Below are positions 8,549 through 18,228 of a stretch of DNA of 64,000 bases, one piece after another. Where the stretch lies: the NCBI RefSeq assembly GCF_000949135.2, contig NZ_JTAN02000021.1, forward strand, positions 1-64,000. The letters are read 5' to 3'. The position numbers and the translations under genes are program-made. The first letter of the stretch is position 1. Every line of letters starts with the position of its first letter. The DNA is from Burkholderia sp. USMB20. GTDB lineage: Bacteria; Pseudomonadota; Gammaproteobacteria; Burkholderiales; Burkholderiaceae. Below the pieces are notes generated by a model. That model had not been told where the DNA came from. It saw only the letters and a list, made by a program, of their open reading frames with translations, and ran no database searches.

Positions 8549-9775
8549 ATGCTCTCCTTATCCCTACGCAGGACCTCGCCTTTGGGCGCGGCCTGCGCAC
8601 TGCTGCTGGCGTTGTCGGGCTGTCACGACGGCAAAGGCGAAACGGCGGCCCAGCCGCTTCCCGAAGTCGGCGTGACGACCGTCGCGCCGCGCACGATCCG
8701 CCTCGCGGACGAATTCAACGGACGCGTCGAAGCAGTCGACGCGGTCGAGCTGCGGCCGCGCGTGAGCGGCTATCTGCAGCGCATCGCGTACAAGGAGGGC
8801 GACCTCGTCGCGCAGGGCGCGGTGCTGTTCGAGATCGATCCGCGTCCGTACCGGATCGCGCTCGACCGCGCGAACGCACAGCAGCAGCGGGCGCGCGCGG
8901 CCGCGAGCCTCGCCGATGTGCAGCTCAAGCGCGTGCGGACACTGATCGATGCGCATGCAACTTCCCAGGAGGAACTCGACAACGCGCGCGCGACCGCCGA
9001 GCAGGCGCGCGCCGACCTGCGGGCGGCCGACGCGGCCGTCGCCGACGCGAAGCTCAATCTCGGTTTCACCGAGGTGCGTGCGCCGATCGCGGGGCGCGTC
9101 GGCCGCGCGATCGCGACCGCCGGCAACCTCGCGCGTGCGGACGACACGCTGCTCACGACCGTCGTGTCGCAAGACCCCGTCTACGTGTATTTCGACTGCG
9201 ACGAGCAGAGCTACCTGCGCTACAACGCGCGGCGCGCCGACCCGAAGCATCGCGCGATCGGTGCCGATCCGGTACGCGTGGGTCTCGCGAACGAGACGGG
9301 TTTCCCGCACGCGGGCACCGTCGATTTTCTCGACAACCGGCTCGATCCGCAAACCGGCACGATCCGTGCGCGCGTGCGGCTGCCGAACGCGGACCACACG
9401 TTCACGCCCGGCCTCTATGCGCGCGTCCAGCTCGTCAGCGGTCGCGACCAGGATGCGCTGCTCGTCGACGACAAGGCGGTGCTCACCGACCAGGACCGCA
9501 AGTACGTGTACGTGATCGGCGCCGGCGACAAGGCGCTGCGTCGCGACGTCACGATCGGCCGTGCGCTGGACGGCGAGCGGATCGTCGAGAAGGGGCTGGA
9601 GCCGGGCGATCGCGTGGTCGTCGACGGCGTGCAGCGGATCTACTATCCGGGTGCGCAGGTGAAGCCGAAGGTGCTGCCTGCCCGCGCGGATGCGGACACC
9701 GGCACCGGCCCGGGCAGCGGCACGCAGGCCGTGGCGGTGGCCGTGGCCGACGCCGGCGCGCCGGCCGCGCGGTAA
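8549..9775 (+). CDS. RND efflux periplasmic adaptor (membrane fusion protein)
   Basis: A 408-residue lipoprotein adaptor. The signal sequence ends in a lipobox (LALSGC) after about 28 residues. Then come a lipoyl/barrel-sandwich half (VELRPRVSGYLQRIAYKEGDLV), a long coiled-coil hairpin (about 110-190) and beta-barrel domains (RVGLANETGFPHAGTVDFLD, TGTIRARVRLPN). It bridges the inner-membrane pump and the outer-membrane channel. It is the first gene of a three-gene operon and is immediately preceded by the SoxR-type promoter. Confidence 0.9.
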   Translation: MLSLSLRRTSPLGAACALLLALSGCHDGKGETAAQPLPEVGVTTVAPRTIRLADEFNGRVEAVDAVELRPRVSGYLQRIAYKEGDLVAQGAVLFEIDPRPYRIALDRANAQQQRARAAASLADVQLKRVRTLIDAHATSQEELDNARATAEQARADLRAADAAVADAKLNLGFTEVRAPIAGRVGRAIATAGNLARADDTLLTTVVSQDPVYVYFDCDEQSYLRYNARRADPKHRAIGADPVRVGLANETGFPHAGTVDFLDNRLDPQTGTIRARVRLPNADHTFTPGLYARVQLVSGRDQDALLVDDKAVLTDQDRKYVYVIGAGDKALRRDVTIGRALDGERIVEKGLEPGDRVVVDGVQRIYYPGAQVKPKVLPARADADTGTGPGSGTQAVAVAVADAGAPAAR

Positions 9776-9788
9776 CGGGAGGCCCGCA

Positions 9789-12700
9789 ATGGATTTCTCC
9801 CGCTTCTTCATCGACCGGCCGATTTTCGCGGTCGTGCTGTCGATCGTCATCTTCGCGATCGGCCTGATCTCGATCCCGATGCTGCCGGCCGGCGAATATC
9901 CGGAAGTCGTGCCGCCGAGCGTCGTCGTGCGCGCGACGTACCCGGGCGCGAACCCGAAGGAAATCGCCGAATCGGTCGCCGAACCGCTGGAAGAGGCGAT
10001 CAACGGCGTCGAAGGCATCATGTACATGAAGTCGGTCGCCGGTTCGGACGGCAGCCTGCAGGTCGTCGTCACGTTCCTGCAGGGCGTCGATCCCGATACG
10101 GCCGCCGTGCGCGTGCAGAACCGCGTGAGCCAGGCGTTGTCGCGCCTGCCGGACGAGGTGCGCCAGTACGGCGTGACCACGCAGAAGCAGTCGCCGACGC
10201 CGCTGATGTACGTGAGTCTCTATTCGCCGGACAACAGCCGCGATTCGCTGTACCTGCGCAACTACCTGACGCTGCACGTGAAGGACGAGCTGTCGCGCCT
10301 GACCGGCATCGGCGACGTCGGCGTGTACGGCTCAGGCGACTACGCGATGCGGCTCTGGCTCGACCCGAACCGGCTGGCGTCGCGCGGGCTGACCGCGAGC
10401 GACGTGATCGCCGCGGTGCGCGAGCAGAACGTGCAGGTGTCGGCCGGCCAGCTCGGCGCGGAGCCGACGCCGAAGAAAAACGACTTCCTCGTGTCGATCA
10501 ACGTGCGCGGCCGGCTGCGCACCGTGCAGGAATTCGGCGACATCGTGCTGCGCAACGGCGACGACGGCCAGGTCGTGAAGCTGTCCGACGTCGCGCGCAT
10601 CGAGCTCGGCGCGGGCGACTATACGCTGCGCTCGTACTTCAACGACAAGCACTCGGCCGTGGTCGGCATTTTCCTGTCGCCTGGCGCGAACGCGCTTGAC
10701 GTCGCGAAGGCGGTGTATGCGAAGCTCGACGAACTGTCGAAACGTTTCCCGCCGGGCGTCGCCTATCGTCCGGTGTGGGATCCGACCGTGTTCGTGCGCG
10801 AATCGATCCGCGCGGTGCAGCACACGCTGATCGAGGCCGTCGTGCTGGTCGTGCTCGTCGTGATCCTGTTCCTGCAGACCTGGCGCGCGTCGATCATTCC
10901 GCTCGTCGCGGTGCCCGTGTCGGTGGTCGGCACGTTCGCGTGGCTCTACCTGCTCGGCTATTCGATCAACACGCTGACGCTGTTCGGGCTCGTGCTCGCG
11001 ATCGGGATCGTCGTCGACGATGCGATCGTGGTGGTCGAGAACGTCGAGCGCAACATCGCACAGGGTTTGAGCCCGCGCGACGCCGCGCACCAGGCGATGC
11101 GCGAGGTGTCGGGGCCGATCGTCGCGATCGCGCTCGTGCTGTGCGCGGTGTTCGTGCCGATGGCGTTCATGTCGGGTGTGACGGGCCAGTTCTACAGGCA
11201 GTTCGCGGTGACGATCGCGATCTCGACGGTGATCTCCGCGGTCAACTCGCTGACGCTGTCGCCCGCGCTCGCCGCGAAACTGCTGCGTCCGCACGGCGCG
11301 CCGAAGGATGCGTTGACCCGCGTGCTCGACCGCGCATTCGGCTGGCTGTTTCATCCGTTCAACCGCTTCTTCGAGCGCAGCTCCGATCGCTATCACGGCG
11401 TGGTCGCGCGCACGCTGAAGCGGCGCGGCGCCGTGTTCGCGGTCTACGCGGCCTTGCTCGCCGCGACCGCGCTGCTGTTCAACGCGGTGCCGGGCGGCTT
11501 CATCCCCGTGCAGGACAAGTTGTACCTGTTCGCCGGCGCGAAGCTGCCGGAGGGCGCGTCGCTCGCCCGCACCAGCGCGGTCACCGAGCAGATGACGAAG
11601 ATCGCGCTCGGAACCGACGGCGTCGAGATGGTGCCGGCGTTCGCCGGGCTGAACGCGCTGCAAGGCGTGAACACGCCGAACATCACGAACTCGTACGTGA
11701 TCCTGAAGCCGTTCGACCAGCGTCACCGCAGCGCCGCGCAGATCAACGCGGACCTGAACGCACGCTTCGCGGCGATCGGCGGCGGCATCACCTATGCGCT
11801 GATGCCGCCGCCGATCCAGGGCCTCGGCAACGGTTCGGGCTACTCGCTTTACCTCGAGGATCGCGGCGGGCTCGGCTACGGTGAATTGCAGAAGGCGCTG
11901 ACGGCGTTCCAGGCCGCGGTCGCAAAAACGCCGGGGATGAGTTATCCCGTCAGCTCGTACCAGGCGAACATCCCGCAGCTGGAAGTGAAGGTCGACCGGC
12001 TGAAGGCGAAGGCGCAAGGCGTCGCGCTCACCGACCTGTTCAACACGCTGCAGGTCTATCTCGGCTCGATGTACGTGAACGACTTCAACGCGTTCGGCCG
12101 CGTGTACCGCGTGATGGCGCAGGCCGATGCCGGTCACCGGCAGACGGCCGCGGACATCGCGAACCTGCGCACGCGCAACGCGAAAGGCGAGATGGTGCCG
12201 ATCGGCTCGATGGTGACGGTCGCGCCCGCGTATGGGCCGGACCCGGTCGTCCGCTACAACGGCTATCCGGCGGCGGACCTGATCGGCGACGCCGATCCGA
12301 AGGCGATGTCGTCGTCGCAGGCGATCGCGAAGCTGCAGCAGATCGCGAAGGACGTTCTGCCGCCGGGCATCACGCTCGAATGGACCGATCTCAGCTACCA
12401 GGAGGTCACGCAGAGCAACGCGGCGATCGTCGTGTTCCCGCTCGCGGTGATGCTCGTGTTCCTGGTGCTCGCGTCGCTGTACGAGAGCTGGACGCTGCCG
12501 CTTGCGGTGATCCTGATCGTGCCGGTGTGCATGTGCGCGGCGCTGTTCGGCGTGTGGCTGTCCGGCGGCGACAACAACGTGTTCGTGCAGGTCGGTCTCG
12601 TCGTGCTGATGGGGCTCGCGTGCAAGAACGCGATCCTGATCGTCGAGTTCGCGCGCGAACTCGAAATCCAGGGCAAGGGTGCGATCGCAGCGGCGCTCGA

Positions 12701-12962
12701 GGCATGCAGGCTGCGGCTGCGCCCGATCGTGATGACGTCGGTCGCGTTCATCGCGGGCTCGGTGCCGCTCCTGATCGGCGGCGGCGCGGGCAGCGAAGTG
12801 CGGGCGGCTACCGGCGTCACGGTGTTCGCGGGGATGCTCGGCGTCACGTTGTTCGGGCTGTTCCTCACGCCCGTGTTCTACGTGGCGATCCGCAAGCTCG
12901 CGCGCGGCACGCCGGCCGTGTGGAGCGAACAGCACGGCACCCTCGAAGGAGAAAACCGATGA
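9789..12962 (+). CDS. RND multidrug efflux permease (HAE1 family)
   Basis: A 1057-residue proton-driven inner-membrane transporter of the AcrB/MexB family. The ATG at 9789, after GGGAGG, gives the canonical start MDFSRFFIDRPIFA; an earlier in-frame start lies inside the adaptor gene. The proton-relay aspartates occur in TM4 (GIVVDDAIVVVENVERN). The second half carries the duplicated GLACKNAILIVEFAREL. The length is normal for HAE1 pumps. The gap after the adaptor is 13 bp, and the stop overlaps the start of the outer-membrane factor (ATGA). Substrates are not predictable from sequence; SoxR control suggests redox-cycling compounds such as phenazines. Confidence 0.93.
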   Translation: MDFSRFFIDRPIFAVVLSIVIFAIGLISIPMLPAGEYPEVVPPSVVVRATYPGANPKEIAESVAEPLEEAINGVEGIMYMKSVAGSDGSLQVVVTFLQGVDPDTAAVRVQNRVSQALSRLPDEVRQYGVTTQKQSPTPLMYVSLYSPDNSRDSLYLRNYLTLHVKDELSRLTGIGDVGVYGSGDYAMRLWLDPNRLASRGLTASDVIAAVREQNVQVSAGQLGAEPTPKKNDFLVSINVRGRLRTVQEFGDIVLRNGDDGQVVKLSDVARIELGAGDYTLRSYFNDKHSAVVGIFLSPGANALDVAKAVYAKLDELSKRFPPGVAYRPVWDPTVFVRESIRAVQHTLIEAVVLVVLVVILFLQTWRASIIPLVAVPVSVVGTFAWLYLLGYSINTLTLFGLVLAIGIVVDDAIVVVENVERNIAQGLSPRDAAHQAMREVSGPIVAIALVLCAVFVPMAFMSGVTGQFYRQFAVTIAISTVISAVNSLTLSPALAAKLLRPHGAPKDALTRVLDRAFGWLFHPFNRFFERSSDRYHGVVARTLKRRGAVFAVYAALLAATALLFNAVPGGFIPVQDKLYLFAGAKLPEGASLARTSAVTEQMTKIALGTDGVEMVPAFAGLNALQGVNTPNITNSYVILKPFDQRHRSAAQINADLNARFAAIGGGITYALMPPPIQGLGNGSGYSLYLEDRGGLGYGELQKALTAFQAAVAKTPGMSYPVSSYQANIPQLEVKVDRLKAKAQGVALTDLFNTLQVYLGSMYVNDFNAFGRVYRVMAQADAGHRQTAADIANLRTRNAKGEMVPIGSMVTVAPAYGPDPVVRYNGYPAADLIGDADPKAMSSSQAIAKLQQIAKDVLPPGITLEWTDLSYQEVTQSNAAIVVFPLAVMLVFLVLASLYESWTLPLAVILIVPVCMCAALFGVWLSGGDNNVFVQVGLVVLMGLACKNAILIVEFARELEIQGKGAIAAALEACRLRLRPIVMTSVAFIAGSVPLLIGGGAGSEVRAATGVTVFAGMLGVTLFGLFLTPVFYVAIRKLARGTPAVWSEQHGTLEGENR

Positions 12963-14455
12963 GCGCCGCATTCCGTCTTTCCGCGCTCGCGCTGTCGATG
13001 ACGCTCGCCGCGTGCGCGGTCGGCCCCGATTTCAAGCGGCCCGCTACGGCGAGCGCCGCGCGCTTCGCGCGCGACGCGCATCCGGCCACGCACGACGCGT
13101 CGCCGCCCGATGCGTCGGCCGCTGCCGATGCCGCGTTCTGGCGCGGCTTCGGCGATCCGGCGCTCACGCAGCTGATCGATGCGGCGCTCGCCGCGAACCA
13201 GGACCTGCAGGTCGCCGTATCGCGCTACGACGCATCGAACGCGCTGCTGTCGCAGGCCGCGTTCGACCGCTATCCGACGATTACCGCGAGCGGCCGGATC
13301 GGCCATCAGCTGACGAGCAGGGACCAGGCGTTCGGCGCGCCGCGCAGCCAGCGCGATACGCCGATCTCCAGTGTCGGGATCAATGCGGCGTGGGAACTCG
13401 ACCTGTTCGGCCGCGTGCGCCGCTCGATCGAGTCGCAGCGGGCGGAAACGGCTGCGAGTGCGGCCGACGTGCGCGCGGTGCGTGTCGCGATCGCGGGCGA
13501 GGTCGCGAGCACGTACGTGGATCTGCGCGGCTCGCAGGAGCGGCTGCGGATCGCACGCGAGAACGCCGACAACCAGAAGCAGACGCTCGCGCTGATCAAT
13601 GCGCGCGTCGGCGCGGGACGTGGCTCCGAACTCGATGCGGCGCGGGCGCGCGCGCAGTACGAATCGACGACGTCGCGGATCGCCGTGTACGAAGCGGCGA
13701 TCGGCGTCGACGAGCATCGGCTCGCGGTGTTGACCGGGCAGACGCCGGATGCGCTGATCGGCCGGTTCGACATCCCGAACGCTGCCGCATCGAAAGGCGT
13801 GCCGGTACCGCTGCCGGCGCTTGCCGCCGACATCGATCCCGGCACGCCGGGCGACCTGCTGCGCCGCCGCCCCGATGTCGCTGCCGCCGAAGCACGACTG
13901 CACGCGGCGACCGCGCGCGTCGGCGTCGCGACAGCCGACCTGTTTCCGCGCTTCACGCTGTCGGGGCTGCTCGGCAGCGCGACGAGCAGCTACGGATTCG
14001 TCCGTGCGGGCAGCGATACGAACCTGATCGCGCTCGGCATCGACTGGTCGTTCCTCGATGTCGGCCGCGTGCGCGCGCGGATCGCGGCGAGCGACGCGGA
14101 CGCGGCCGGCCAGCTCGCGCAGTACCGGCAGACCGTGCTCGGCGTGCTGGAGGAAACGGAGAATGCGCTGCTGCGTGTCGCCCGCACGCGGGAGGAGACC
14201 GCGCACCTCGTGCGCGCGGCGGACGACAGCGCTCGCGCGGCACAGCTTGCGCAGACGCGCTTCTCGGCCGGTGCGATCGACTACTACGAAGTGCTCGACG
14301 CGCAACGGACGCTGCTGCAGGCGCAGGACGCGGCGGCCGACGGGCGGATGCGCAGCGCGGCATCGACGGTCGCTCTGTACAAGGCGCTCGCGGGCGGCTG
14401 GCCGTCGGGAACGGCGCAGCAGGCACCCGGTCCGCTCGCGCGATCGGGGCCGTAG
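12959..14455 (+). CDS. Outer-membrane efflux factor (OprM/NodT family lipoprotein)
   Basis: A 498-residue TolC-fold channel with a lipoprotein signal (LSMTLAACAVGPDFKRP, the usual NodT/OprM mature start). Two repeated helical-hairpin halves follow, including GDLLRRRPDVAAAEARL and LDAQRTLLQAQ near the end. It forms the exit duct for the adaptor and permease encoded upstream. It overlaps the permease by 4 bp, implying translational coupling, and ends the operon. Confidence 0.92.
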   Translation: MSAAFRLSALALSMTLAACAVGPDFKRPATASAARFARDAHPATHDASPPDASAAADAAFWRGFGDPALTQLIDAALAANQDLQVAVSRYDASNALLSQAAFDRYPTITASGRIGHQLTSRDQAFGAPRSQRDTPISSVGINAAWELDLFGRVRRSIESQRAETAASAADVRAVRVAIAGEVASTYVDLRGSQERLRIARENADNQKQTLALINARVGAGRGSELDAARARAQYESTTSRIAVYEAAIGVDEHRLAVLTGQTPDALIGRFDIPNAAASKGVPVPLPALAADIDPGTPGDLLRRRPDVAAAEARLHAATARVGVATADLFPRFTLSGLLGSATSSYGFVRAGSDTNLIALGIDWSFLDVGRVRARIAASDADAAGQLAQYRQTVLGVLEETENALLRVARTREETAHLVRAADDSARAAQLAQTRFSAGAIDYYEVLDAQRTLLQAQDAAADGRMRSAASTVALYKALAGGWPSGTAQQAPGPLARSGP

Positions 14456-14920
14456 GGCGAGGGCGCGGGTCGCGCGGCGGGCAGGGACGTTGCGTCCGCC
14501 CGCCGGGCGATCGACTTCGCATCGCCGGGTTGGCGCTTGCGTCCCCGTTGGCGACCCGCGAGGGCGTCGCACGGACTGACGACGGTCGATGCGGCGCCGG
14601 TCTCGTTGATCGGCATGGCACTCCGTGCGCCTGCCTTGCAGCGATGCCGGCCGTTCGGCGGGGCCGGATCGCCGGCCGGCTCGCGCGCCGGCGGCGGCCC
14701 GGCGCATCGGTCGGCGCACCTTGCATCGCCCGCGCCGCCCGCGCGGCGCGGCAACCGGCCGATTCCCCGTCGCGAAACATTGTTCTGCCTCGTCGTAAAC
14801 GTCTCGAATGCGTGATATTTGCGCTGCCCGATCCGGTTTAGAGTGGCCGCAAATCGATGACGATGTGTCGTATGGCCGCAGTCGCGGGCCGTACCGATGC
14901 ACCAGAGGAGCTGGAGACAA
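14456..14920. other. Intergenic region with a GC-rich hairpin
   Basis: No convincing gene lies between the efflux operon and the NCS1 permease. A strong stem (14477-14489 pairing with 14493-14504, one bulge) follows the outer-membrane factor stop but has no T-tract. It could be a weak terminator or mRNA 3' end. Confidence 0.4.
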
Positions 14921-16438
14921 ATGACTGAAGGCAGGATTACCCAAGTCGAATCGTTCGGTTTCGAGCGCATTCCCGACGTATCGCGCTATGCGCGTCCGAT
15001 CGATCTGTTCCGGTTGCTGTTCGGCGGCTGCAACACGTTTTCCACGTCGGTGCTCGGCAGCTTTCCCGTGCTGGTCGGGCTGTCGTTCAAGGCCGGCATG
15101 TGCGCGATCGTGCTGGGCGTGCTCGCCGGCACCTGCATCCTCGCGCCGATGAGCCTGTTCGGACCGCGCAACGGCACGAGCGACCCCGTGTCGTCCGGCG
15201 CGCATTTCGGCATTCACGGCCGGATCGTCGGGTCGTTCCTCGCGCTGCTCACGTCGATCGCGTTCTTCTCGCTCGCGGTGTGGAGCTCGGGCGATGCGCT
15301 CGTCGGCGGCGCGCACGACATGGTCGGCGTGCCGGTCAACGGCTTCACGCTCGGCGCCGCGTACATGGTGTTCGCGGTGCTCGTGCTGATCGTCTGCATC
15401 TACGGCTTTCGCTTCATGCTGTGGGTCAACAAGATCGCCGTGTGGGCCGCGAGCCTGCTGTTCGTCGCCGGCCTGTTCGCGTTCGCGGGGTTGTTCGACC
15501 TGAACTACGCGGGCACGCTGAACCAGGGCAGCGCAGGCTTCCGGGCCGCGTTCGTCGGCGCCGTGCTGGTTGCATTGAGCAACCCGGTGTCGTTCGCGTC
15601 GACGCTCGGCGACTGGGCGCGCTACATTCCGCAGCAGACGCCGAAGCGGCGCGTGATGGCCGCCGTGTTCGCCGCGCAGATCGCGACCTTCGTGCCGTTC
15701 TTCTTCGGGCTCGCGACCGCGACCATCATCGCGTCGAAGGCGCCCGCGTTCATCGCGTCGAACGACTACGTCGGCGGGCTGCTCGCCGTGTCGCCGCGCT
15801 GGTTCCTGCTGCCGATGTGCCTGATCGCGATCATCGGCGGGATGTCGACCGGCACGACCGCGCTGTACGGCACGGGCCTCGACGTGTCGAGCATGTTCCC
15901 GCGCTTCCTGAATCGTGTGCGCGCGACGCTGCTGATCGGCACGATCGCGATCGCGTTCATCTTCGTCGGCCGCTTCTGGTTCAACCTCGTCGAAAGCGTC
16001 GCGACGTTCTCGACGCTGATCGACACGTTCAGTTGCCCGTGGATGGCGATCATGGTGATCGGCTACGTGACGCGCCGCGGTTTCTATCTCGCGGACGACC
16101 TGCAGGTGTTCAACCGCGGGCTGCGCGGCGGCCACTACTGGTTCACGCACGGCTGGAACCTGCGCGCGATGGGCGCGTGGCTGCCGGCGGCCTTCATCGG
16201 ACTGTCGTTCGTGAACCTGCCGGGCCAGTTCGTCGGGCCGCTCGGCAACCTCGCGGGTGGACTCGATCTCAGCGTGCCGGTGTCGCTGGTGGTCGGCGGG
16301 CTGCTGTATTTCGTGCTGCTGACGGTGTATCCGGAAGCGGAAGGCGTGTACGGCGCGCGCGGACGTTTCCTCGTGCGCGGCGGCAGGCAGGCGGCGCGCG
16401 GTGTCGGCGCCCCGGCAATTCGGCCGAAGGGGTATTGA
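14921..16438 (+). CDS. NCS1-family nucleobase:cation symporter (purine-cytosine permease-like)
   Basis: A 505-residue membrane protein with about 12 hydrophobic segments and NCS1 features: an N-terminal GFERIPDVSRYARPIDLFRL, a TM1 LFGGCNTFSTSVLGSFPV, and SFASTLGDWARYIPQQTPKR in the loop before TM7. The ATG at 14921 follows a GGAG site. It probably imports a nucleobase, allantoin-like or related heterocycle by H+ or Na+ symport. No catabolic enzyme for such a substrate is adjacent, so the substrate is open. Confidence 0.85.
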   Translation: MTEGRITQVESFGFERIPDVSRYARPIDLFRLLFGGCNTFSTSVLGSFPVLVGLSFKAGMCAIVLGVLAGTCILAPMSLFGPRNGTSDPVSSGAHFGIHGRIVGSFLALLTSIAFFSLAVWSSGDALVGGAHDMVGVPVNGFTLGAAYMVFAVLVLIVCIYGFRFMLWVNKIAVWAASLLFVAGLFAFAGLFDLNYAGTLNQGSAGFRAAFVGAVLVALSNPVSFASTLGDWARYIPQQTPKRRVMAAVFAAQIATFVPFFFGLATATIIASKAPAFIASNDYVGGLLAVSPRWFLLPMCLIAIIGGMSTGTTALYGTGLDVSSMFPRFLNRVRATLLIGTIAIAFIFVGRFWFNLVESVATFSTLIDTFSCPWMAIMVIGYVTRRGFYLADDLQVFNRGLRGGHYWFTHGWNLRAMGAWLPAAFIGLSFVNLPGQFVGPLGNLAGGLDLSVPVSLVVGGLLYFVLLTVYPEAEGVYGARGRFLVRGGRQAARGVGAPAIRPKGY

Positions 16439-16575
16439 GCGCAGCATCGCGCGTCGCTGCGCGCTGGAAATACCGGTGCCGCCGCGCGGGAGATCCGCCG
16501 GCGGCATGGTTGTTTCAGGATGCCGGGTTGTATGCGCGTATGGAAGGCCGCCCCTGACTTCTCCCGCGCGCGGCC

Positions 16576-16608
16576 GAAAACGAAAGCGCCCGCCGGGCAG
16601 GCGGGCGC
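16576..16608 (-). terminator. Rho-independent terminator downstream of the SDR gene
   Basis: A 9-bp perfect stem (GCGCCCGCC, 16586-16594, pairing with 16600-16608) with a 5-nt loop. On the minus strand it is followed by a T-rich TTTCGTTTTC. It lies just after the SDR stop codon. Confidence 0.75.
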
Positions 16609-16627
16609 GTGTCGACTCCGCTGCGGA

Positions 16628-17383
16628 TCAGTGGAACGTGCTGCCCGCGAGCATCCCGCCGTCGACGATGAATTCCGAACCCGTGCAATACGCGGATTCG
16701 TCGGACGCGAGGAACAGCACGAGGCTCGCCACTTCGTCGGGTTTGCCGATGCGTGCGATCGGCAGACCGCTGTAGATCGACGACGGGTCGAAATCCGCGT
16801 ATTCCGGCGGGCGTGCCATCACGGTGTCGATGCCACCCGGGTGGACCGAGTTCACGCGGATCCCGTAGCGGCCGAACTCGAGCGCGGCGGCCTTCGTCAT
16901 CCCGCGCACCGCGAACTTGCTCGATACATACGCGCTGCCGCCGGCCACGCCTTCCATCCCGGCCGTCGACGACACGTTGACGATCGAGCCGCCGCCCGCA
17001 TCCTTCAGCGCGGCCAATGCCGATTTCATGCCGAGCCAGCAGCCGACCTGGTTCACGTCGATCACCTTGCGATAGTCGTCGAGCGAACACGACTCGATCG
17101 GCACGAGCTTCAGGATCGCCGCGTTGTTCACGAGGATGTCGAGCCGCCCGAAATGCGCGAGCGTCGCATTGACGGCGGTGTGCCAGTCGTCTTCGTTCGT
17201 CACGTCGAGATGCTGATAGCGCGCGGCGTCGCCGAGTTCGGCCGCGACGCGCCGGCCCGCGTCGTCCAGCACGTCGGCGATCACCACGCGTGCGCCTTCG
17301 GCGACGAACCGGCGTGCCTCCGCCTCGCCCTGGCCGCGGGCGCCGCCCGTGATCAGCGCTACCTTGCCTTCGAGTCGTTTCAT
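16628..17383 (-). CDS. Short-chain dehydrogenase/reductase (classical SDR)
   Basis: A 251-residue classical SDR. It has the cofactor motif TGGARGQGEAEARR near residue 12, an aspartate after beta-2 (VIADV) indicating NAD(H) preference, NNAAI, and a catalytic S-Y-K set (VSSTAG, then AYVSSK). The C-terminal substrate loop ends in GSEFIVDGGM. It resembles 3-alpha/20-beta hydroxysteroid or cyclic-alcohol dehydrogenases, but the substrate is unknown. An AGGAG site precedes the start. It lies 43 bp after the VOC gene and ahead of a terminator, so the two form a small operon. Confidence 0.88.
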   Translation of the reverse strand: MKRLEGKVALITGGARGQGEAEARRFVAEGARVVIADVLDDAGRRVAAELGDAARYQHLDVTNEDDWHTAVNATLAHFGRLDILVNNAAILKLVPIESCSLDDYRKVIDVNQVGCWLGMKSALAALKDAGGGSIVNVSSTAGMEGVAGGSAYVSSKFAVRGMTKAAALEFGRYGIRVNSVHPGGIDTVMARPPEYADFDPSSIYSGLPIARIGKPDEVASLVLFLASDESAYCTGSEFIVDGGMLAGSTFH

Positions 17384-17426
17384 CGTGTGTGCTCCTGTGA
17401 GTGTAGGGGGACGCGCGCGGGCCCGC

Positions 17427-17960
17427 TCAGGCGGCAGCTGACGCGTCGATGATGCGGACCGGATCGGCGCCGTCCCAGGTACGCGCTTCGGCGATGCCGT
17501 GCGCGATCATCGCGCGCATGCCTGCACCTTCGATTACTTCGACGCGCACGCCGGGATCGTCGGCGTCGTCGAGATAGGCGACGCGCGTGGCCGGGTTGTG
17601 CGCGTCGAACACCACGCGCAGCCCGCGCGCCGTAAGTTGCGCGACGGCGGCATCGAGATCGTCGACCACCCATGCGACATGATGCAGGCCCGTGAGCAGT
17701 TGTCCGTGCGCATCGCGGTACGGCGACGGCGCGTCGTTCGTCACGTGGATCAGTTCGATCTGCAGATCGGCGCGATACGCGAGCCCGACGTCCATCGTGA
17801 CCGTCGTCGCTTCGCCGAGGCAGCGGCCGTCGAGCCGCACGTTGCGAAACACGGTCCAGGGGCCGACATCGTGGCGGGCGCGCCAGCGCGCGATGCTGCG
17901 GTCGAGATCGGCGACCACATAGCCGATCTGGTCGATGGGGCCGAGGATAGGGTCGTTCAT
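17427..17960 (-). CDS. VOC (glyoxalase/extradiol-fold) family protein
   Basis: A 177-residue protein with two beta-alpha-beta-beta-beta units: IDQIGYVVADLDRSIARW at the N-terminus and LHHVAWVVDDLDAAVAQL near residue 95. Metal-ligand positions are plausible (H in LHHVAW, E in VRVEVIEG), but the reaction cannot be told. The ATG at 17960 follows GGAG; an earlier start only adds low-complexity arginine-rich residues. It is first in a two-gene unit with the SDR, suggesting joint action on a small carbonyl or cyclic substrate. Confidence 0.8.
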   Translation of the reverse strand: MNDPILGPIDQIGYVVADLDRSIARWRARHDVGPWTVFRNVRLDGRCLGEATTVTMDVGLAYRADLQIELIHVTNDAPSPYRDAHGQLLTGLHHVAWVVDDLDAAVAQLTARGLRVVFDAHNPATRVAYLDDADDPGVRVEVIEGAGMRAMIAHGIAEARTWDGADPVRIIDASAAA

Positions 17961-18163
17961 GGTGTCTCCGTGGCGGGCGCGCGAGCGGGCGCGGCGCCGT
18001 TTCGTGCGGCAATCGGCGCGCGATGAATGACGGTCATGATGGCAACAAAGGCGGCGCGGCGTGCCGTCCAAACGGACTAGCTGCAGGCTATCCGGACGGC
18101 GCTGGGCGCTGCATCGCTGACGACGGATTTGCGTATAGGACGGGACGAGCGAGGAAGGCGAGG

Positions 18164-18187
18164 AAGCAGGAAAGCAGGAAAGCAGGG
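18164..18187. repeat. Short tandem repeat (AAGCAGGA x3)
   Basis: Three copies of AAGCAGGA (the last ends in GGG) in the 268-bp gap between the VOC gene and the LysR gene. The purine-rich stretch extends upstream as GAGGAAGGCGAGG. No other element is seen in this gap. Such microsatellites can vary in length between strains. Confidence 0.55.
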
Positions 18188-18228
18188 AGGAGCCGAAGCT
18201 GACGAAGCGCGTAAGCCGGATTCGCGCA

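Noticed and set aside
12878-16507. Very long minus-strand open frames (this 1209-codon frame, also 10332-12971 and 52266-55613)
   Set aside because: They run antisense to clear operons and encode Arg/His/Asp-rich low-complexity protein, the usual shadow of third-position G+C bias.
18164-18187. CRISPR-like repeats
   Set aside because: An 8-bp tandem repeat without spacers; no cas genes anywhere in the window.
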